Numbered from the stretch's first letter, positions 52,284 through 61,292 are shown. The stretch: 64,000 nt of DNA from Olivibacter domesticus (GCF_900109575.1 NZ_FOAF01000001.1:1521662-1585661), one strand, 5' to 3'. Translations and numbers: made by a program. The notes: a model not told the origin generated them from the sequence alone.

Positions 52284-52453
52284 GAATTAAAGATTCTGAA
52301 AGATTTTAAATACCAGACCTAGCGGATTCTTAAACTGAAAAAAAATAGGAATATATCAATACCTTATAAACAAATAACCGGAATACTATATATCTTCCGG
52401 TCATTGTAAAATTTTGCAGCTATTGTGGTATCAATTACTTAACAACATGGAGT

Positions 52454-53197
52454 TTATTTCAGATGATATTGGATAAATCCACCATCGACTGCAATGTCTG
52501 CTCCATTGATATATGCTGCTCCTTCTGAAGCTAAGAACAACACGGTACTAGCAATTTCATCAGCCTTACCAAGCCTTTGAAGAGCTGTTGATGATGCAAG
52601 ATACGCTAAAGCTTCACCGGGGGCTACAGAATCTAGGCCGGGTGTTTGGATGGGACCTGGGCTTACGAGATTTACACGTATTTTTCTGTCAGCAAGCTCG
52701 TTTACCGCAACATGGGCAAGTTTATTCAATGCTGCCTTCGTAGCAGAATAAGCTGCTGTCGCAATGGCCGCGCCCGTGGCAACGCCAGAAGAAGTTAAAA
52801 TAATTGAAGCGCCGTCAGCTAAGTGTGGAATCAGTTTTTGAAGTGTAAAGAATTGCCCTTTTACATTTGTGTTAAATTGGGCATCAAAGTCTGCCTCGGT
52901 AATTTGTGCAATTGGCGCAAATATGGCAATGCCGGCATTAAGGTAAAGTACGTCCAGTTTTACGCCACTTTCTGCAACAGCTTGTTCCAAAACAGCTATT
53001 CCCTGTAGGGTGGAAGTATCCGATACTACCGCTTTTAAATTTGAACTGTTGATTTCTTCGGCAGCTTTTTTCAGATTTTCTTCACTTCTGCCGGTGATCC
53101 ATACATTTGCACCTTCTCTGATAAATGCTTTTGCAGTTGCCAATCCGATTCCCTGGCTTCCACCTGTTATTACTACGTTTTTGTTTGTAAAACTCAT
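52454..53197 (-). CDS. SDR-family oxidoreductase divergent from HxlR
   Basis: A 247-aa classical SDR: TGGSQGIGLATA, LNAGIA in the NNAG position, LTSSGVA (Ser), YSATKAAL (Tyr-x3-Lys) and INGADIAVDGGF. It is divergently transcribed from an HxlR regulator with a 107-base gap carrying AGTAAC repeats. HxlR-SDR pairs respond to electrophiles or quinones in related bacteria. Confidence 0.93.
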   Translation of the reverse strand: MSFTNKNVVITGGSQGIGLATAKAFIREGANVWITGRSEENLKKAAEEINSSNLKAVVSDTSTLQGIAVLEQAVAESGVKLDVLYLNAGIAIFAPIAQITEADFDAQFNTNVKGQFFTLQKLIPHLADGASIILTSSGVATGAAIATAAYSATKAALNKLAHVAVNELADRKIRVNLVSPGPIQTPGLDSVAPGEALAYLASSTALQRLGKADEIASTVLFLASEGAAYINGADIAVDGGFIQYHLK

Positions 53198-53262
53198 TTT
53201 TTAAAATTTTTAATTTATTTACTACACAAAAGTAGCATATGAAAATTTATTTTATTTACTTT

Positions 53263-53294
53263 GTTACCAAAAGTAACAGTAACTTTCGAGTAAC
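53263..53294. promoter_or_regulatory. HxlR operator candidate
   Basis: GTTAC-CAAAA-GTAAC (53263-53277) is an inverted repeat. AGTAAC is repeated at 53272-53277, 53278-53283 and 53289-53294, all between the divergent SDR and HxlR genes. Confidence 0.6.
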
Positions 53295-53304
53295 TAAGTG
53301 AATT

Positions 53305-53667
53305 ATGACAGAAGAACTTTGCCACAAAAGAGATATCATGGCAATACATGATGCGATGGATGTACTCAATGGAAAATGGAAAATCTCCATCATCTCATCG
53401 ATGTGCTATTACAACGAGAGAAGATTTTCCGAAATACTGAATGACCTGAACGGCATTTCAAACAAACAGCTGAGTAAGGAATTAAAAGACCTGGAACAGA
53501 ATAAACTCGTTAAACGAACGGTATTAGATACGCAACCAGTGACGGTACAATATAACCTTACAGAATATGGATGGTCTTTACAGAATCTCATTTATGGTCT
53601 TGCAGATTGGGGAAAAGAGCACCGAAAGGTAATTATTGAGGAAAGTAACAATGTTCCCGTAAGATGA
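53305..53667 (+). CDS. HxlR-family transcriptional regulator
   Basis: A 120-aa winged-helix protein with the HxlR pattern: an early Cys (EELCHKRDIM), VLNGKWKISIIS, FSEILNDLNGISNKQLSKELKDLEQNKLVKR and WGKEH near the end. The conserved Cys6 can sense reactive electrophiles in the family. It probably regulates the divergent SDR and itself via the AGTAAC repeats. Confidence 0.92.
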   Translation: MTEELCHKRDIMAIHDAMDVLNGKWKISIISSMCYYNERRFSEILNDLNGISNKQLSKELKDLEQNKLVKRTVLDTQPVTVQYNLTEYGWSLQNLIYGLADWGKEHRKVIIEESNNVPVR

Positions 53668-53750
53668 TTTTCAGGGGCTTTAAAACGAAGTATTCTATGA
53701 ATTTTTAAGATCCATTGACTAATTTACGGTTTTAGAGCTATCACCAATGC

Positions 53751-54719
53751 TTAAGGAAGTATTGATGATGTTTCATTTTCTTGCAAATGGACGAGCGTTT
53801 TAGTGTCACTCCATAACTTTTTTGCCCGCTGCTCGTCATATGATAATTTAGAAGAACGTCGCTCAATTAAATTACCGTTATTAGATTGAAAATATTTACC
53901 TGAACCATGGGAATACATTGGGTCAGCGGCTATTTTCGCAAGAAACTGACCTGATAAAACAACGTCCCCAAGGGTTATTCCACTTCGTTTCATTACCCAA
54001 CGCATAAAAGAAGTACTTGCAAGCCATTGTACAAGCTTAGGCATACTTCGTAAAAATCCGGTATCAAAAGTAGCTCCCGGATCAAACGCTATTGAAGAAA
54101 CCATAACACCGGCTTTTTTCAATCTTCGGTTTAATTCATACGCATAAAGGATGATACACAATTTAGATGTAGAATATGCTTTTCCGTTTGGAATTGGCTT
54201 TTTGCCATTTTTACCGGTATGGGCGAGTTCGATTGCACTGTATTCTGCTGCAACTCGCATTGTTTTTCCATCAACAGTTTCGGGATCGTGTGTACCGCTT
54301 GAAGTAAAAACGATACGCCCTTTGCTCGCTACTCGGTCAATCAATAATTCCGTTAAAAGGACATGTCCTAAGTAATTTGTGGCAAACGTTGTTTCATAGC
54401 CGTCTTCGGAATATGTAGTAGCGCCATTTAGTCGAACACCTGCATTGCAAATGATTCCCTGTAAAGACTCAATTTCACCTCTATCGAGCATTGAAAGGCA
54501 CTGAGTAACTCCAGATCGAACGGATGTCAGCGAGGAGGTGTCCATTTCAATAATATCCACTTTTACTTCATAGGAATTTCGCAGTTCTGCCGCAAAAGTT
54601 TCCATTTTGGCAGGACTTCTTCCTGCTAAAATGAGATTGTAATGATAGGTTGAGGCGAGAAGTTTTGAGCATTCTGATCCTAATCCACTGTGCCCTCCTG
54701 TTATAAGAATTGTTGGCAT
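53751..54719 (-). CDS. SDR-family oxidoreductase (long, retinol-dehydrogenase-like)
   Basis: A 322-aa protein with TGGHSGLGSECSKLL, CNAGVRLNGATTYSEDGYETTFATNYLGHVLL typical of RDH/WWOX-like SDRs, catalytic Ser in VFTSSGTHD and YSTSKLC (Tyr-x3-Lys). It lies downstream of the Crp-like gene on the same strand (78 bases). No GGCAAA operator precedes it, so it seems outside that regulon. Confidence 0.9.
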   Translation of the reverse strand: MPTILITGGHSGLGSECSKLLASTYHYNLILAGRSPAKMETFAAELRNSYEVKVDIIEMDTSSLTSVRSGVTQCLSMLDRGEIESLQGIICNAGVRLNGATTYSEDGYETTFATNYLGHVLLTELLIDRVASKGRIVFTSSGTHDPETVDGKTMRVAAEYSAIELAHTGKNGKKPIPNGKAYSTSKLCIILYAYELNRRLKKAGVMVSSIAFDPGATFDTGFLRSMPKLVQWLASTSFMRWVMKRSGITLGDVVLSGQFLAKIAADPMYSHGSGKYFQSNNGNLIERRSSKLSYDEQRAKKLWSDTKTLVHLQENETSSILP

Positions 54720-54797
54720 ATTTTTTCTGTTTTAAAATTATCGTGTAAAGGTTACATGTTTAAAAGAGAAAATATTTGCCAATTGGCAAAAAGTGAA

Positions 54798-55355
54798 TTA
54801 GCCGATACTTTTTCTAATTCGACTTAAGGACGATTGTGTAATTCCTAAGTAAGAGGCGATGTAAGAAAGAGGAATTCGATTAGCAATATTCGGGAAGTTC
54901 TTTAAAAATTCAAGATAGCGGGTTGTAGCATCTTGTGAAATCATAGAACTTATTTTTTCTATTTTCCGGATGTGTTGCTTGGTCATAATTTTATCAATCA
55001 CTCTCTCCCAGTCTAAAATGGTTTCAGAGAGTTCCTTCCAATCTTTTTTGGTAAAAATGATGAATTTACAATCAGTGACTGTTTGTATATAAAAGGACGG
55101 CTCAAAATTTCCCCAATCTTTAATCAAATGGTTTTCATCAAAAAAATATTTGGTGATTTCTTCTCCTTTATTATCATAGAAAGAAACACGTACCACCCCT
55201 TCTACAAGAAAACCAATGTGTTTAGGGACTTTGGTAGCTTCCCAAAAGTAATGGTCCTTCGGAAATTCCATTTCTGCCGCCTTGCCCGTGATAAGGTCGA
55301 TTTGCTGTGTGTTCAAATTCCCGAATTGTAAAATATATTTGATAAATTCATTCAT
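54798..55355 (-). CDS. Crp/Fnr-family regulator
   Basis: A 185-aa protein with a cNMP-binding fold (GFLVEGVVRVSFYDNKGEEITKYF) and a C-terminal winged helix (IPLSYIASYLGITQSSLSRIRKS). It is followed by the long SDR gene, forming a regulator-enzyme pair like many Bacteroidota Crp-like loci. Confidence 0.88.
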   Translation of the reverse strand: MNEFIKYILQFGNLNTQQIDLITGKAAEMEFPKDHYFWEATKVPKHIGFLVEGVVRVSFYDNKGEEITKYFFDENHLIKDWGNFEPSFYIQTVTDCKFIIFTKKDWKELSETILDWERVIDKIMTKQHIRKIEKISSMISQDATTRYLEFLKNFPNIANRIPLSYIASYLGITQSSLSRIRKSIG

Positions 55356-55449
55356 TCGGTAAAGTTATCATACAGGATCAGACTGGAACTTGTCATTTGG
55401 TAAAAAAGGCTGCGTCTTGTGATGTGCCTTAGAGAAGCGATATTTATAA

Positions 55450-56199
55450 TTAATTTATTTCATCTCTCAACAGGTAACTTTGTATTTTCTCCGTTTGTTC
55501 TGCAAGAGACAAGTTCATCGGCAAGCCAGTGATAAGTTTTAAAAAATTTTCACGACGTTCCGGTAATGATAATTTTATTGCCCGATTTACCCAATTTTTG
55601 ATTTCTTCATACTTTAAGTTCGTCGCATAAATCGGAGCTCCTGGTTGTTGCTTCCAAGAATCAGCTAAAGTTCCCACATCGAAGAAGTCAAAACCTATAT
55701 CGTCTAAAAGACCTTTTACAATTTCTTTGTCTTTTGCACTATCACCTGAAACAGGGAGAGCTATTCTCTTAGATTTCTCTTTATTAGCAAGCTCTTGAAT
55801 TGAACGAGGAGAGATCGTATTAAAAACTTTCACTACAGGGCGGTTTATGATATTTGAGACCCAAGTACTTTCAACCATACCCTCATGAATTTCCTTAATG
55901 ACACCATCTCTTATTGGATAGTAATTTCCTACATCGATAATGACAGCGGAATGAGGTGCTTTCTGAAAAAGATCCGTTGGAAGAAGAGGAACATTTTTTA
56001 CGGGGATAGCAATGATAATTACGTCTGCATTTTCCGCAACGTTATTTACTGCCACAGGCTTAAATCCAATGGATTGCGCATCTTCTTTAATCGTCTCTGG
56101 TCCACGCGAATTGCTGACGCGGACTTGATGACCCGCTTCTAAAAACTTTTGGGCAAGAATTAGTCCCATATTACCAGCACCTATAATTGAAATTTTCAT
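55450..56199 (-). CDS. F420/NADP-oxidoreductase-like protein (regulon member 3)
   Basis: A 249-aa PF03807-like Rossmann protein: ISIIGAGNMGLILAQKF, VIIIAIPVKNVPLLP, VIDVGNYYP, PVVKVFNTISPRSIQELA. It is a paralogue of 51484-52182 with moderate divergence. The promoter carries operator 3, so it should be co-regulated with the SDR and the MFS pump. Confidence 0.88.
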   Translation of the reverse strand: MKISIIGAGNMGLILAQKFLEAGHQVRVSNSRGPETIKEDAQSIGFKPVAVNNVAENADVIIIAIPVKNVPLLPTDLFQKAPHSAVIIDVGNYYPIRDGVIKEIHEGMVESTWVSNIINRPVVKVFNTISPRSIQELANKEKSKRIALPVSGDSAKDKEIVKGLLDDIGFDFFDVGTLADSWKQQPGAPIYATNLKYEEIKNWVNRAIKLSLPERRENFLKLITGLPMNLSLAEQTEKIQSYLLRDEIN

Positions 56200-56218
56200 A
56201 AGCTCCTTACATTTATAA

Positions 56219-56275
56219 CAAAGTTGAGAATATTCTGTGCTTAATATTTAGCCGTTTTGAGGTATTTCATTGCCA
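56219..56275 (-). promoter_or_regulatory. AraC-type operator/promoter 3
   Basis: On the minus strand: GGCAAT (56275-56270), GGCTAA (56254-56249), 26 bases, then CAACTTTG with TTTG at 56222-56219. Repeat spacing is 21 bases. Confidence 0.62.
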
Positions 56276-56357
56276 TTTTGGTTAGTTTCTAAATTATTTG
56301 AAAAATAACTGACAACTATCACGGATTATCATCTTTTTACTGCATTACATCTTGATT

Positions 56358-57878
56358 CTATTCCTCTACCGTATCGACTTCTTTTCGAAGAAAAATGAAA
56401 ACAAACAGTGCTGTAAGCACTGTGATACCGCATAACAAAAACATAAGCGTTGAAAATCCTTTACTATAAACCTGATGTAAGTCCGCTTTTTCTACGGATG
56501 GCACTAGTACCAATGCTTCTTTGATATCTCCGGTAACAAGTCGCTGAGCAACCAAACTCGCATTCTTTCCTGCAACTTTCTCAATGTTACCACTTGTCAA
56601 AGCAGAAAATATTGCTGTTACTACAGCTATTACGAGCCCTTCTCCGGCTACACGAGAGGTACTAAAAATACCAGTTGCCATACCGGCTCTTTCTTTCGGT
56701 ACTACACTTACAGCTAGTCCGTCCATTAATCCCCATGGTAAACTGATTCCTACACCAATGGTTAGTAGCGATCCTATTAACGTATCAATTTCAGAACCAT
56801 CAGTAAAGTGCCCCAACCAGTAGAGTCCTATTGCCGATATTGCAAAGCCGATACTACAAATTATTCCTGGGGTAAACCAACGAGTCATATACCCAGAAGC
56901 TATAGGTAAAATAAGGAAAGGAGCGGAAAGTGCCATCATAATCTTACCCACAGCTATCTCATCCATTTCTTCAATCCCGACGAAACGTATGGGAAGCAGT
57001 ACAAGAAGTACTACAAATGCAAAAGACGGTGCTACCGCCAACAGCTGTGCACCTAAAAAACGGGGAAAGCGAAACAGACTCAGATCAAGCATGGGACGCT
57101 CACTTGAACGTTCGATCATCACAAATGCTACAAATAGGACTACAGCTGCAATCAATAGTGTTACCACAAATGGATGATTCCAGCCGCTTTCCGGGCCCTG
57201 AATTATCCCAAAAGTAAATAAAGAAAGTGCTAACGTAAAACTGATGGCACCCTTCCAGTCAAGCCCAGAGGCTTCAGGATCACGAGATTCTGTCATGAAG
57301 ACCATGGCTAAAAAAAAGGCTATTACTGCCAAGGTTGCTGTAAGCACAAAGATTGCCTGCCAACCAAAGGTTGCAATAAGCCACCCCGCTACAATAGGCC
57401 CAAAGGCTAATCCAATGCCAAAACTAGTTCCGACGATACTGAATGCTCGTAGTCTTTGTTGTCCTTCAAATTCCTGAGATAGTGATGCAAAGCCACCGGC
57501 AAATGCCGCAGCTGCACCTATCCCTTGAAATGCTCTAAGTAAATCAAACCAAACCAAGTTAATAGTGAAAAAAGCCAAACAAACCGAAAACATCCCATAG
57601 ATTATCGAGCCTATTAAAAGAACGCGTTTACGTCCGTAGTTATCGGCAAGTGTTCCGGCAGCCATCAAGGTGCTGCCAAAAGTTAATAAAAAGGAATTTA
57701 TAGCCCAGTTTAGCTGGATGGGACTACCGCCGAGCGTATTGCTAATTGCGGGTAAACCAACTGCTATTCCTGTAAATGAAAATGGAGTAGCAACGGCGAC
57801 ACAGCATATAGCTAAAAGAATGAATATTTTACGAGATGTAGTTGACGATTGTTTTTTTTTTCCCAAAGACCTAATCAT
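56358..57878 (-). CDS. MFS drug transporter, DHA2-like, 14 TM (regulon member 4)
   Basis: A 506-aa MFS protein with about 14 hydrophobic helices. Family signatures are LNWAINSFLLTFGSTLMAAG, LADNYGRKRVLLIG (motif A between TM2 and TM3), RAFQGIGAAAAFAGG (motif B) and GPIVAGWLIATFGW (motif C, typical of antiporters). The C-terminal loop before the last helix is extended. It probably exports hydrophobic toxic compounds. The promoter carries operator 4, coupling efflux to the reductases. Confidence 0.92.
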   Translation of the reverse strand: MIRSLGKKKQSSTTSRKIFILLAICCVAVATPFSFTGIAVGLPAISNTLGGSPIQLNWAINSFLLTFGSTLMAAGTLADNYGRKRVLLIGSIIYGMFSVCLAFFTINLVWFDLLRAFQGIGAAAAFAGGFASLSQEFEGQQRLRAFSIVGTSFGIGLAFGPIVAGWLIATFGWQAIFVLTATLAVIAFFLAMVFMTESRDPEASGLDWKGAISFTLALSLFTFGIIQGPESGWNHPFVVTLLIAAVVLFVAFVMIERSSERPMLDLSLFRFPRFLGAQLLAVAPSFAFVVLLVLLPIRFVGIEEMDEIAVGKIMMALSAPFLILPIASGYMTRWFTPGIICSIGFAISAIGLYWLGHFTDGSEIDTLIGSLLTIGVGISLPWGLMDGLAVSVVPKERAGMATGIFSTSRVAGEGLVIAVVTAIFSALTSGNIEKVAGKNASLVAQRLVTGDIKEALVLVPSVEKADLHQVYSKGFSTLMFLLCGITVLTALFVFIFLRKEVDTVEE

Positions 57879-57901
57879 GATGCTTAATTATTTTATAAGC
57901 G

Positions 57902-57957
57902 CAAAGATCAATATAGCATCATCGCTTTATTTTGCCATTTTAGGGTATTTCTTTGCA
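57902..57957 (-). promoter_or_regulatory. AraC-type operator/promoter 4
   Basis: On the minus strand: TGCAAA (57957-57952), GGCAAA (57936-57931), 25 bases, then GATCTTTG with TTTG at 57905-57902. Same 21-base spacing and same distance to the -7 element as the other three. Confidence 0.65.
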
Positions 57958-58079
57958 ATAACTATTCTTTTTACAGTCATTGCCTATAAGGTTAAAAGAG
58001 GACCTCATTATCGTCTTTGCTTGAGGGCTATCCGCTACAATCTTTTGTTCTATTGATTGTTGTACATTGTCAAAACGAA

Positions 58080-58262
58080 ATGGAACATGACCCAACAATT
58101 ACCTCTGACCAGAACTTGTATCTTATTTATGCAGATGGCCTACTAGGCGATGATCAGTAAGGGATCACAGACGGTGTTCATCCAAACGACCTTGGATTCG
58201 ATGGGATGCTTCATAAGATCCGGCCAATGATTTTAGAAATTTTTCGGCGTTATGAAATCTAA
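58080..58262 (+). pseudogene. Remnant of an SGNH/GDSL hydrolase (C-terminal end)
   Basis: The frame encodes NLYLIYADGLLGDDQ, an in-frame TAA at codon 27, then GITDGVHPNDLGFDGM and ILEIFRRYEI stop. DGVHPNDLGF is the block V of SGNH hydrolases carrying the catalytic Asp and His. The N-terminal two thirds are absent. The fragment lies directly before a NUMOD fragment. Confidence 0.8.
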
Positions 58263-58279
58263 CACGACACATAATAATT

Positions 58280-58476
58280 CAACAAACTGAAAATGATTAT
58301 ACGTACCGCTTTCAAATACAGACACAAGTGGAGGGACGTTATGTTTCCTTTCAAGTGCAACGGATGGTTTACTATTGCTTTGTAGAAACTTATGACCTCT
58401 TCGACAAAAATAATGTGATCATTTCTATAAAAGACAATGGATTGGATATACGACCGAAATATCTGAAGAAGATTTA
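58280..58476 (+). pseudogene. NUMOD4-gene fragment B
   Basis: It encodes YRFQIQTQVEGRYVSFQVQ and YYCFVETYDLFDKNN, through LDIRPKYLKKI, almost identical to residues about 77-140 of the gene at 61811-62746. It is fused at that point to the Rpn-module hairpin. Start and the downstream half are missing. Confidence 0.88.
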
Positions 58477-58482
58477 AAAAGA

Positions 58483-58513
58483 AAAGCTATCCCTCAAACC
58501 AAGGAATAGCTTT
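58483..58513. terminator. Shared Rpn-module hairpin, copy B
   Basis: Same sequence as 43065-43095, between the NUMOD fragment and the convergent Rpn gene. Confidence 0.85.
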
Positions 58514-58535
58514 ACTATATATTTATGTGAATCTT

Positions 58536-59423
58536 TTAATTCTTCTTCTTTTTAGCCAAATCGGCACGGACTTTTTGGACGAAGTCTATTGATACTTCAG
58601 CAATCTCCGCAGCTTGTTCATCGGATAACCTAAGCATTATAATAAGGTTCTCTACCACATCGTAGCTTTTCTTTTCCGTTGCTTCCCTTTTTACCGAATC
58701 AAAGGCATTCTGGGTATCCCATTTCGCTTTTAAACTAGCTTCGTACGCCATACGTTCCTCCTTTTTTAATTTAGACACTTCTCCTATCTTAAAGATAAGC
58801 TTAAAAACTCGTTTATCCAAAAATTTTGGGGTTTCATCCATACTGCTCATATGCTTGAGAAGATAGAACCATTTGTCCCGTTCACTCTCCAGCCGACCCT
58901 CATTTTTAACAAAGTTAGGTAATTGGAGGAATTTAAATCCCAGTTTCCTGTAAAAAATTTCACCCGTAGATTTGTCAGTCAATGCAATATCATGAAAATA
59001 CTGTTCTCTTTTCTCTTCATTCATGCGAAACTCCAGTACAGCAATAAGGTATACTTCAGGTAACTGATAATTATTGAATGCCTTCCCTTTGGGTAGCTGC
59101 CTCTGGATAAGACGCGATGTATAATATAATGCTCTGTCTTTAAAATACTCCTGCCTGATGCGTTGCATCTCAACAATAAAGAATTCTCCGTTCTTTCCTT
59201 TACAGTGCAGGTCAAATATTACACGCTTATCCTCATCGTCATCTCCGTCATGTTCTGTAGGCCCGTATTCCAGATCTTCAATGTATTTTTCGCCCTCAAA
59301 CAGGTCATTCAGGAATTCAATGAGAATTTCCTTGTTGGGTTCACTTCCGAAATAATGACGGAAACCCCAGTCGCTTAACGGATCAATAAATTTTCCAGCC
59401 TGTGGGTAGGTTGTGTTGGTCAT
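58536..59423 (-). CDS. Rpn-family recombination-promoting nuclease/putative transposase
   Basis: 295 aa from MTNTTYPQAGKFIDPLSDWGF; the frame is open 28 codons further. It is an intact PD-(D/E)XK (PDDEXK_2) protein: FRHYFGSEPNKEILIEFLND, catalytic D71 in VIFDLHC and E85-x-Q87 in FFIVEMQ. The C-terminal tail AEVSIDFVQKVRADLAKKKK is shared with the other two Rpn copies. It is probably the only functional Rpn enzyme in the window. It may cause or have accompanied the rearrangements around it. Confidence 0.9.
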   Translation of the reverse strand: MTNTTYPQAGKFIDPLSDWGFRHYFGSEPNKEILIEFLNDLFEGEKYIEDLEYGPTEHDGDDDEDKRVIFDLHCKGKNGEFFIVEMQRIRQEYFKDRALYYTSRLIQRQLPKGKAFNNYQLPEVYLIAVLEFRMNEEKREQYFHDIALTDKSTGEIFYRKLGFKFLQLPNFVKNEGRLESERDKWFYLLKHMSSMDETPKFLDKRVFKLIFKIGEVSKLKKEERMAYEASLKAKWDTQNAFDSVKREATEKKSYDVVENLIIMLRLSDEQAAEIAEVSIDFVQKVRADLAKKKKN

Positions 59424-59702
59424 AAGAAATAGATTTTGGTTTTTGTAAAGATAATAAAAACAACTTATTTGACTAATATTTTTAGCAAAAATATTACAAG
59501 AGTGCAACCCATGGAGAGTTCGGAATTTCTTAAGAAAAGTGAGCGTTGAGGTTTGATTTACATTTAGTCAAGTTCCGTCACTTACGATTTTTTCAGTAAT
59601 AGTAGTGATTCCTGGTATTTCGGAAACGTAGGATACTCCAGACCCAAATAAAGCAGAGGTTATTATAATAATGGCTTTGTGGTACACATGAGCAACATAT
59701 TA

Positions 59703-60230
59703 TCAACGTTTAATATACCCGTTCAATGCTACCGCATACGTTCTCCGCTGTACGTCTTCTGGTTGCATACCTTTTCGGCAGGCAATGTTAGCTCTAAAAT
59801 TGAATGCATGGGAGGGGCATAACACGTTTAAAGGAATGGTAGTTGGCCTAAAAAATATGTTGCTCTCGGAATAGACTGTATATACTGATCCTTTTTGTAC
59901 GATTAATAAAATATCATGGGGTGATACTTCTGTGATTCTCCCAAGAAAAGAAACCATTACAAATGTGTTCGGTTTTTGTTGATCCGAACTCCAGTAATCT
60001 TGGTCTATCCATACATCGTTTTTCAGACTCTTCAGGCTATGTTGATTTGTGTTGACTGCATCATGAAAAATATTAACATCGGAAATAAAGGCTTGTCCAT
60101 TTTTATCATACACCTGCAATAGATGTTTTTTATCCAAAACCGGCATTACGAAAAGTATGTCATTGATATGAACAGCTGTTGGCGCATCAAACATATCGCG
60201 CATAATAAGTGTGTGTGTAGCCATGAGCAT
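59703..60230 (-). CDS. Hypothetical protein, 175 aa
   Basis: A soluble beta-rich protein (AVHINDILFVMPVLDKKHLLQVYDKNG, VMVSFLGRITEVSPHDILLIVQKGSVYTVY). The strand pattern and ending (MQPEDVQRRTYAVALNGYIKR) suggest a compact domain. No family recognised. Isolated between an Rpn gene and a beta-lactamase remnant. Confidence 0.55.
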   Translation of the reverse strand: MLMATHTLIMRDMFDAPTAVHINDILFVMPVLDKKHLLQVYDKNGQAFISDVNIFHDAVNTNQHSLKSLKNDVWIDQDYWSSDQQKPNTFVMVSFLGRITEVSPHDILLIVQKGSVYTVYSESNIFFRPTTIPLNVLCPSHAFNFRANIACRKGMQPEDVQRRTYAVALNGYIKR

Positions 60231-60363
60231 GAGGTTTTGGTATGGATTAACTTGCTAAAGTTGCTCGTTTGATCCTAAAATTACAAAACATATAGAAATT
60301 TGCCAATTTTGTTGTAAAAAAATCAACTAGTGTATCATTAATTTAGCAAGTAGTGGTACCCGA

Positions 60364-60687
60364 ATGCAGTTTTACCAAGGAAAGATTTTGGCTAAACCAA
60401 CAACCGAATTCCTGTATGAAACTATGGTAGAAACTGTCGTTGGACCGAACCGGATAAAAGGCAAACTGCCCGAAAACCAAGAAGTTGCTCATAGACCAGG
60501 GAGTTCTTTTACCAATGATGAAGGATTAACTGCTGCGATCAATGATGTAGGAATTGTGCAATTACCCAACGGAAAACATTTTGCAATAGCAGTGTTTGTA
60601 TTTAACACAACGGAAAAATATGAGGTTGGAGAGGACATGATTGCGAGTATAGCAAAAGCAACTTGGGATTATTATACTGCGAAATAA
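60364..60687 (+). pseudogene. C-terminal fragment of a class A beta-lactamase
   Basis: TEFLYETMVETVVGPNRIKG, LPENQEVAH and LTAAINDVGIVQLPNGKHFA followed by VFVFNT match the last third of subclass A2 (CfxA/CME/PER-like) beta-lactamases. The Ser-x-x-Lys and SDN regions are absent, and the KTG box has become RPG (R44-P45-G46). Without the active-site serine it cannot hydrolyse beta-lactams. Confidence 0.85.
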
Positions 60688-60711
60688 TAGCAGTTGCTGA
60701 TTTTGCCTTAA

Positions 60712-60880
60712 TCAGTTTTCAAATACAGACACAAGTGGAGGGACGTTATATTTCCTTTAAAGTGCAACGGATGGTTTACTATTGTTTTGTAGAAGCTTAT
60801 GACCTTACCGACAAAAATAATGTGGTCATTTCTATAAAAGACAATGGATTGGATATACGGCCGAAATATCTGAAGTACCT
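60712..60880 (+). pseudogene. NUMOD4-gene fragment C
   Basis: It encodes FQIQTQVEGRYISFKVQ and YYCFVEAYDLTDKNN, through LDIRPKYLK, then joins the Rpn-module hairpin at the same codon as fragment B. It is joined upstream to the beta-lactamase remnant. Confidence 0.88.
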
Positions 60881-60889
60881 TAAAAAAGA

Positions 60890-60920
60890 AAAGCTATCCC
60901 TCAAACCAAGGAATAGCTTT
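60890..60920. terminator. Shared Rpn-module hairpin, copy C
   Basis: Third copy of AAAGCTATCCC/GGAATAGCTTT, between a NUMOD fragment and an Rpn 3' fragment. Confidence 0.85.
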
Positions 60921-60942
60921 ACTATATATTTGTGTGAATTTT

Positions 60943-61170
60943 TTAATTCTTCTTCTTTTTAGCCAAATCGGCACGGACTTTTTGGACGAAGTCAACTGTG
61001 ACCTCAGCAGCCTTTTCCGCCTGCTCATCTGTAAAGCCAAAGTCTATAATAAGGTTCTCTACCACATCATGACTTTTCTTTGCTTCGCCTTTGCGATAAA
61101 GAAAATCTTTTTCTTCCTTAAAAAATTTGCTTACTGCTTCCATAGCTTTTTTAAACCATTCATGCTCCAA
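60943..61170 (-). pseudogene. Rpn C-terminal fragment
   Basis: 75 codons: a charged helix, then SHDVVENLIIDFGFTDEQAEKAAE and the shared tail TVDFVQKVRADLAKKKK. The nuclease core is missing. It is nearly identical at its 3' end to copy A (43118). Confidence 0.85.
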
Positions 61171-61292
61171 CTAAAACAGACAAAACATGAAAGCTCCATT
61201 TGGCCTTAAAAATAAAAAACTAATTACAAATGAATTGTGTTTCCAAATTGCTGCGCAATTGTACAAATCGTAATTGCTTGAAATATCGACTT

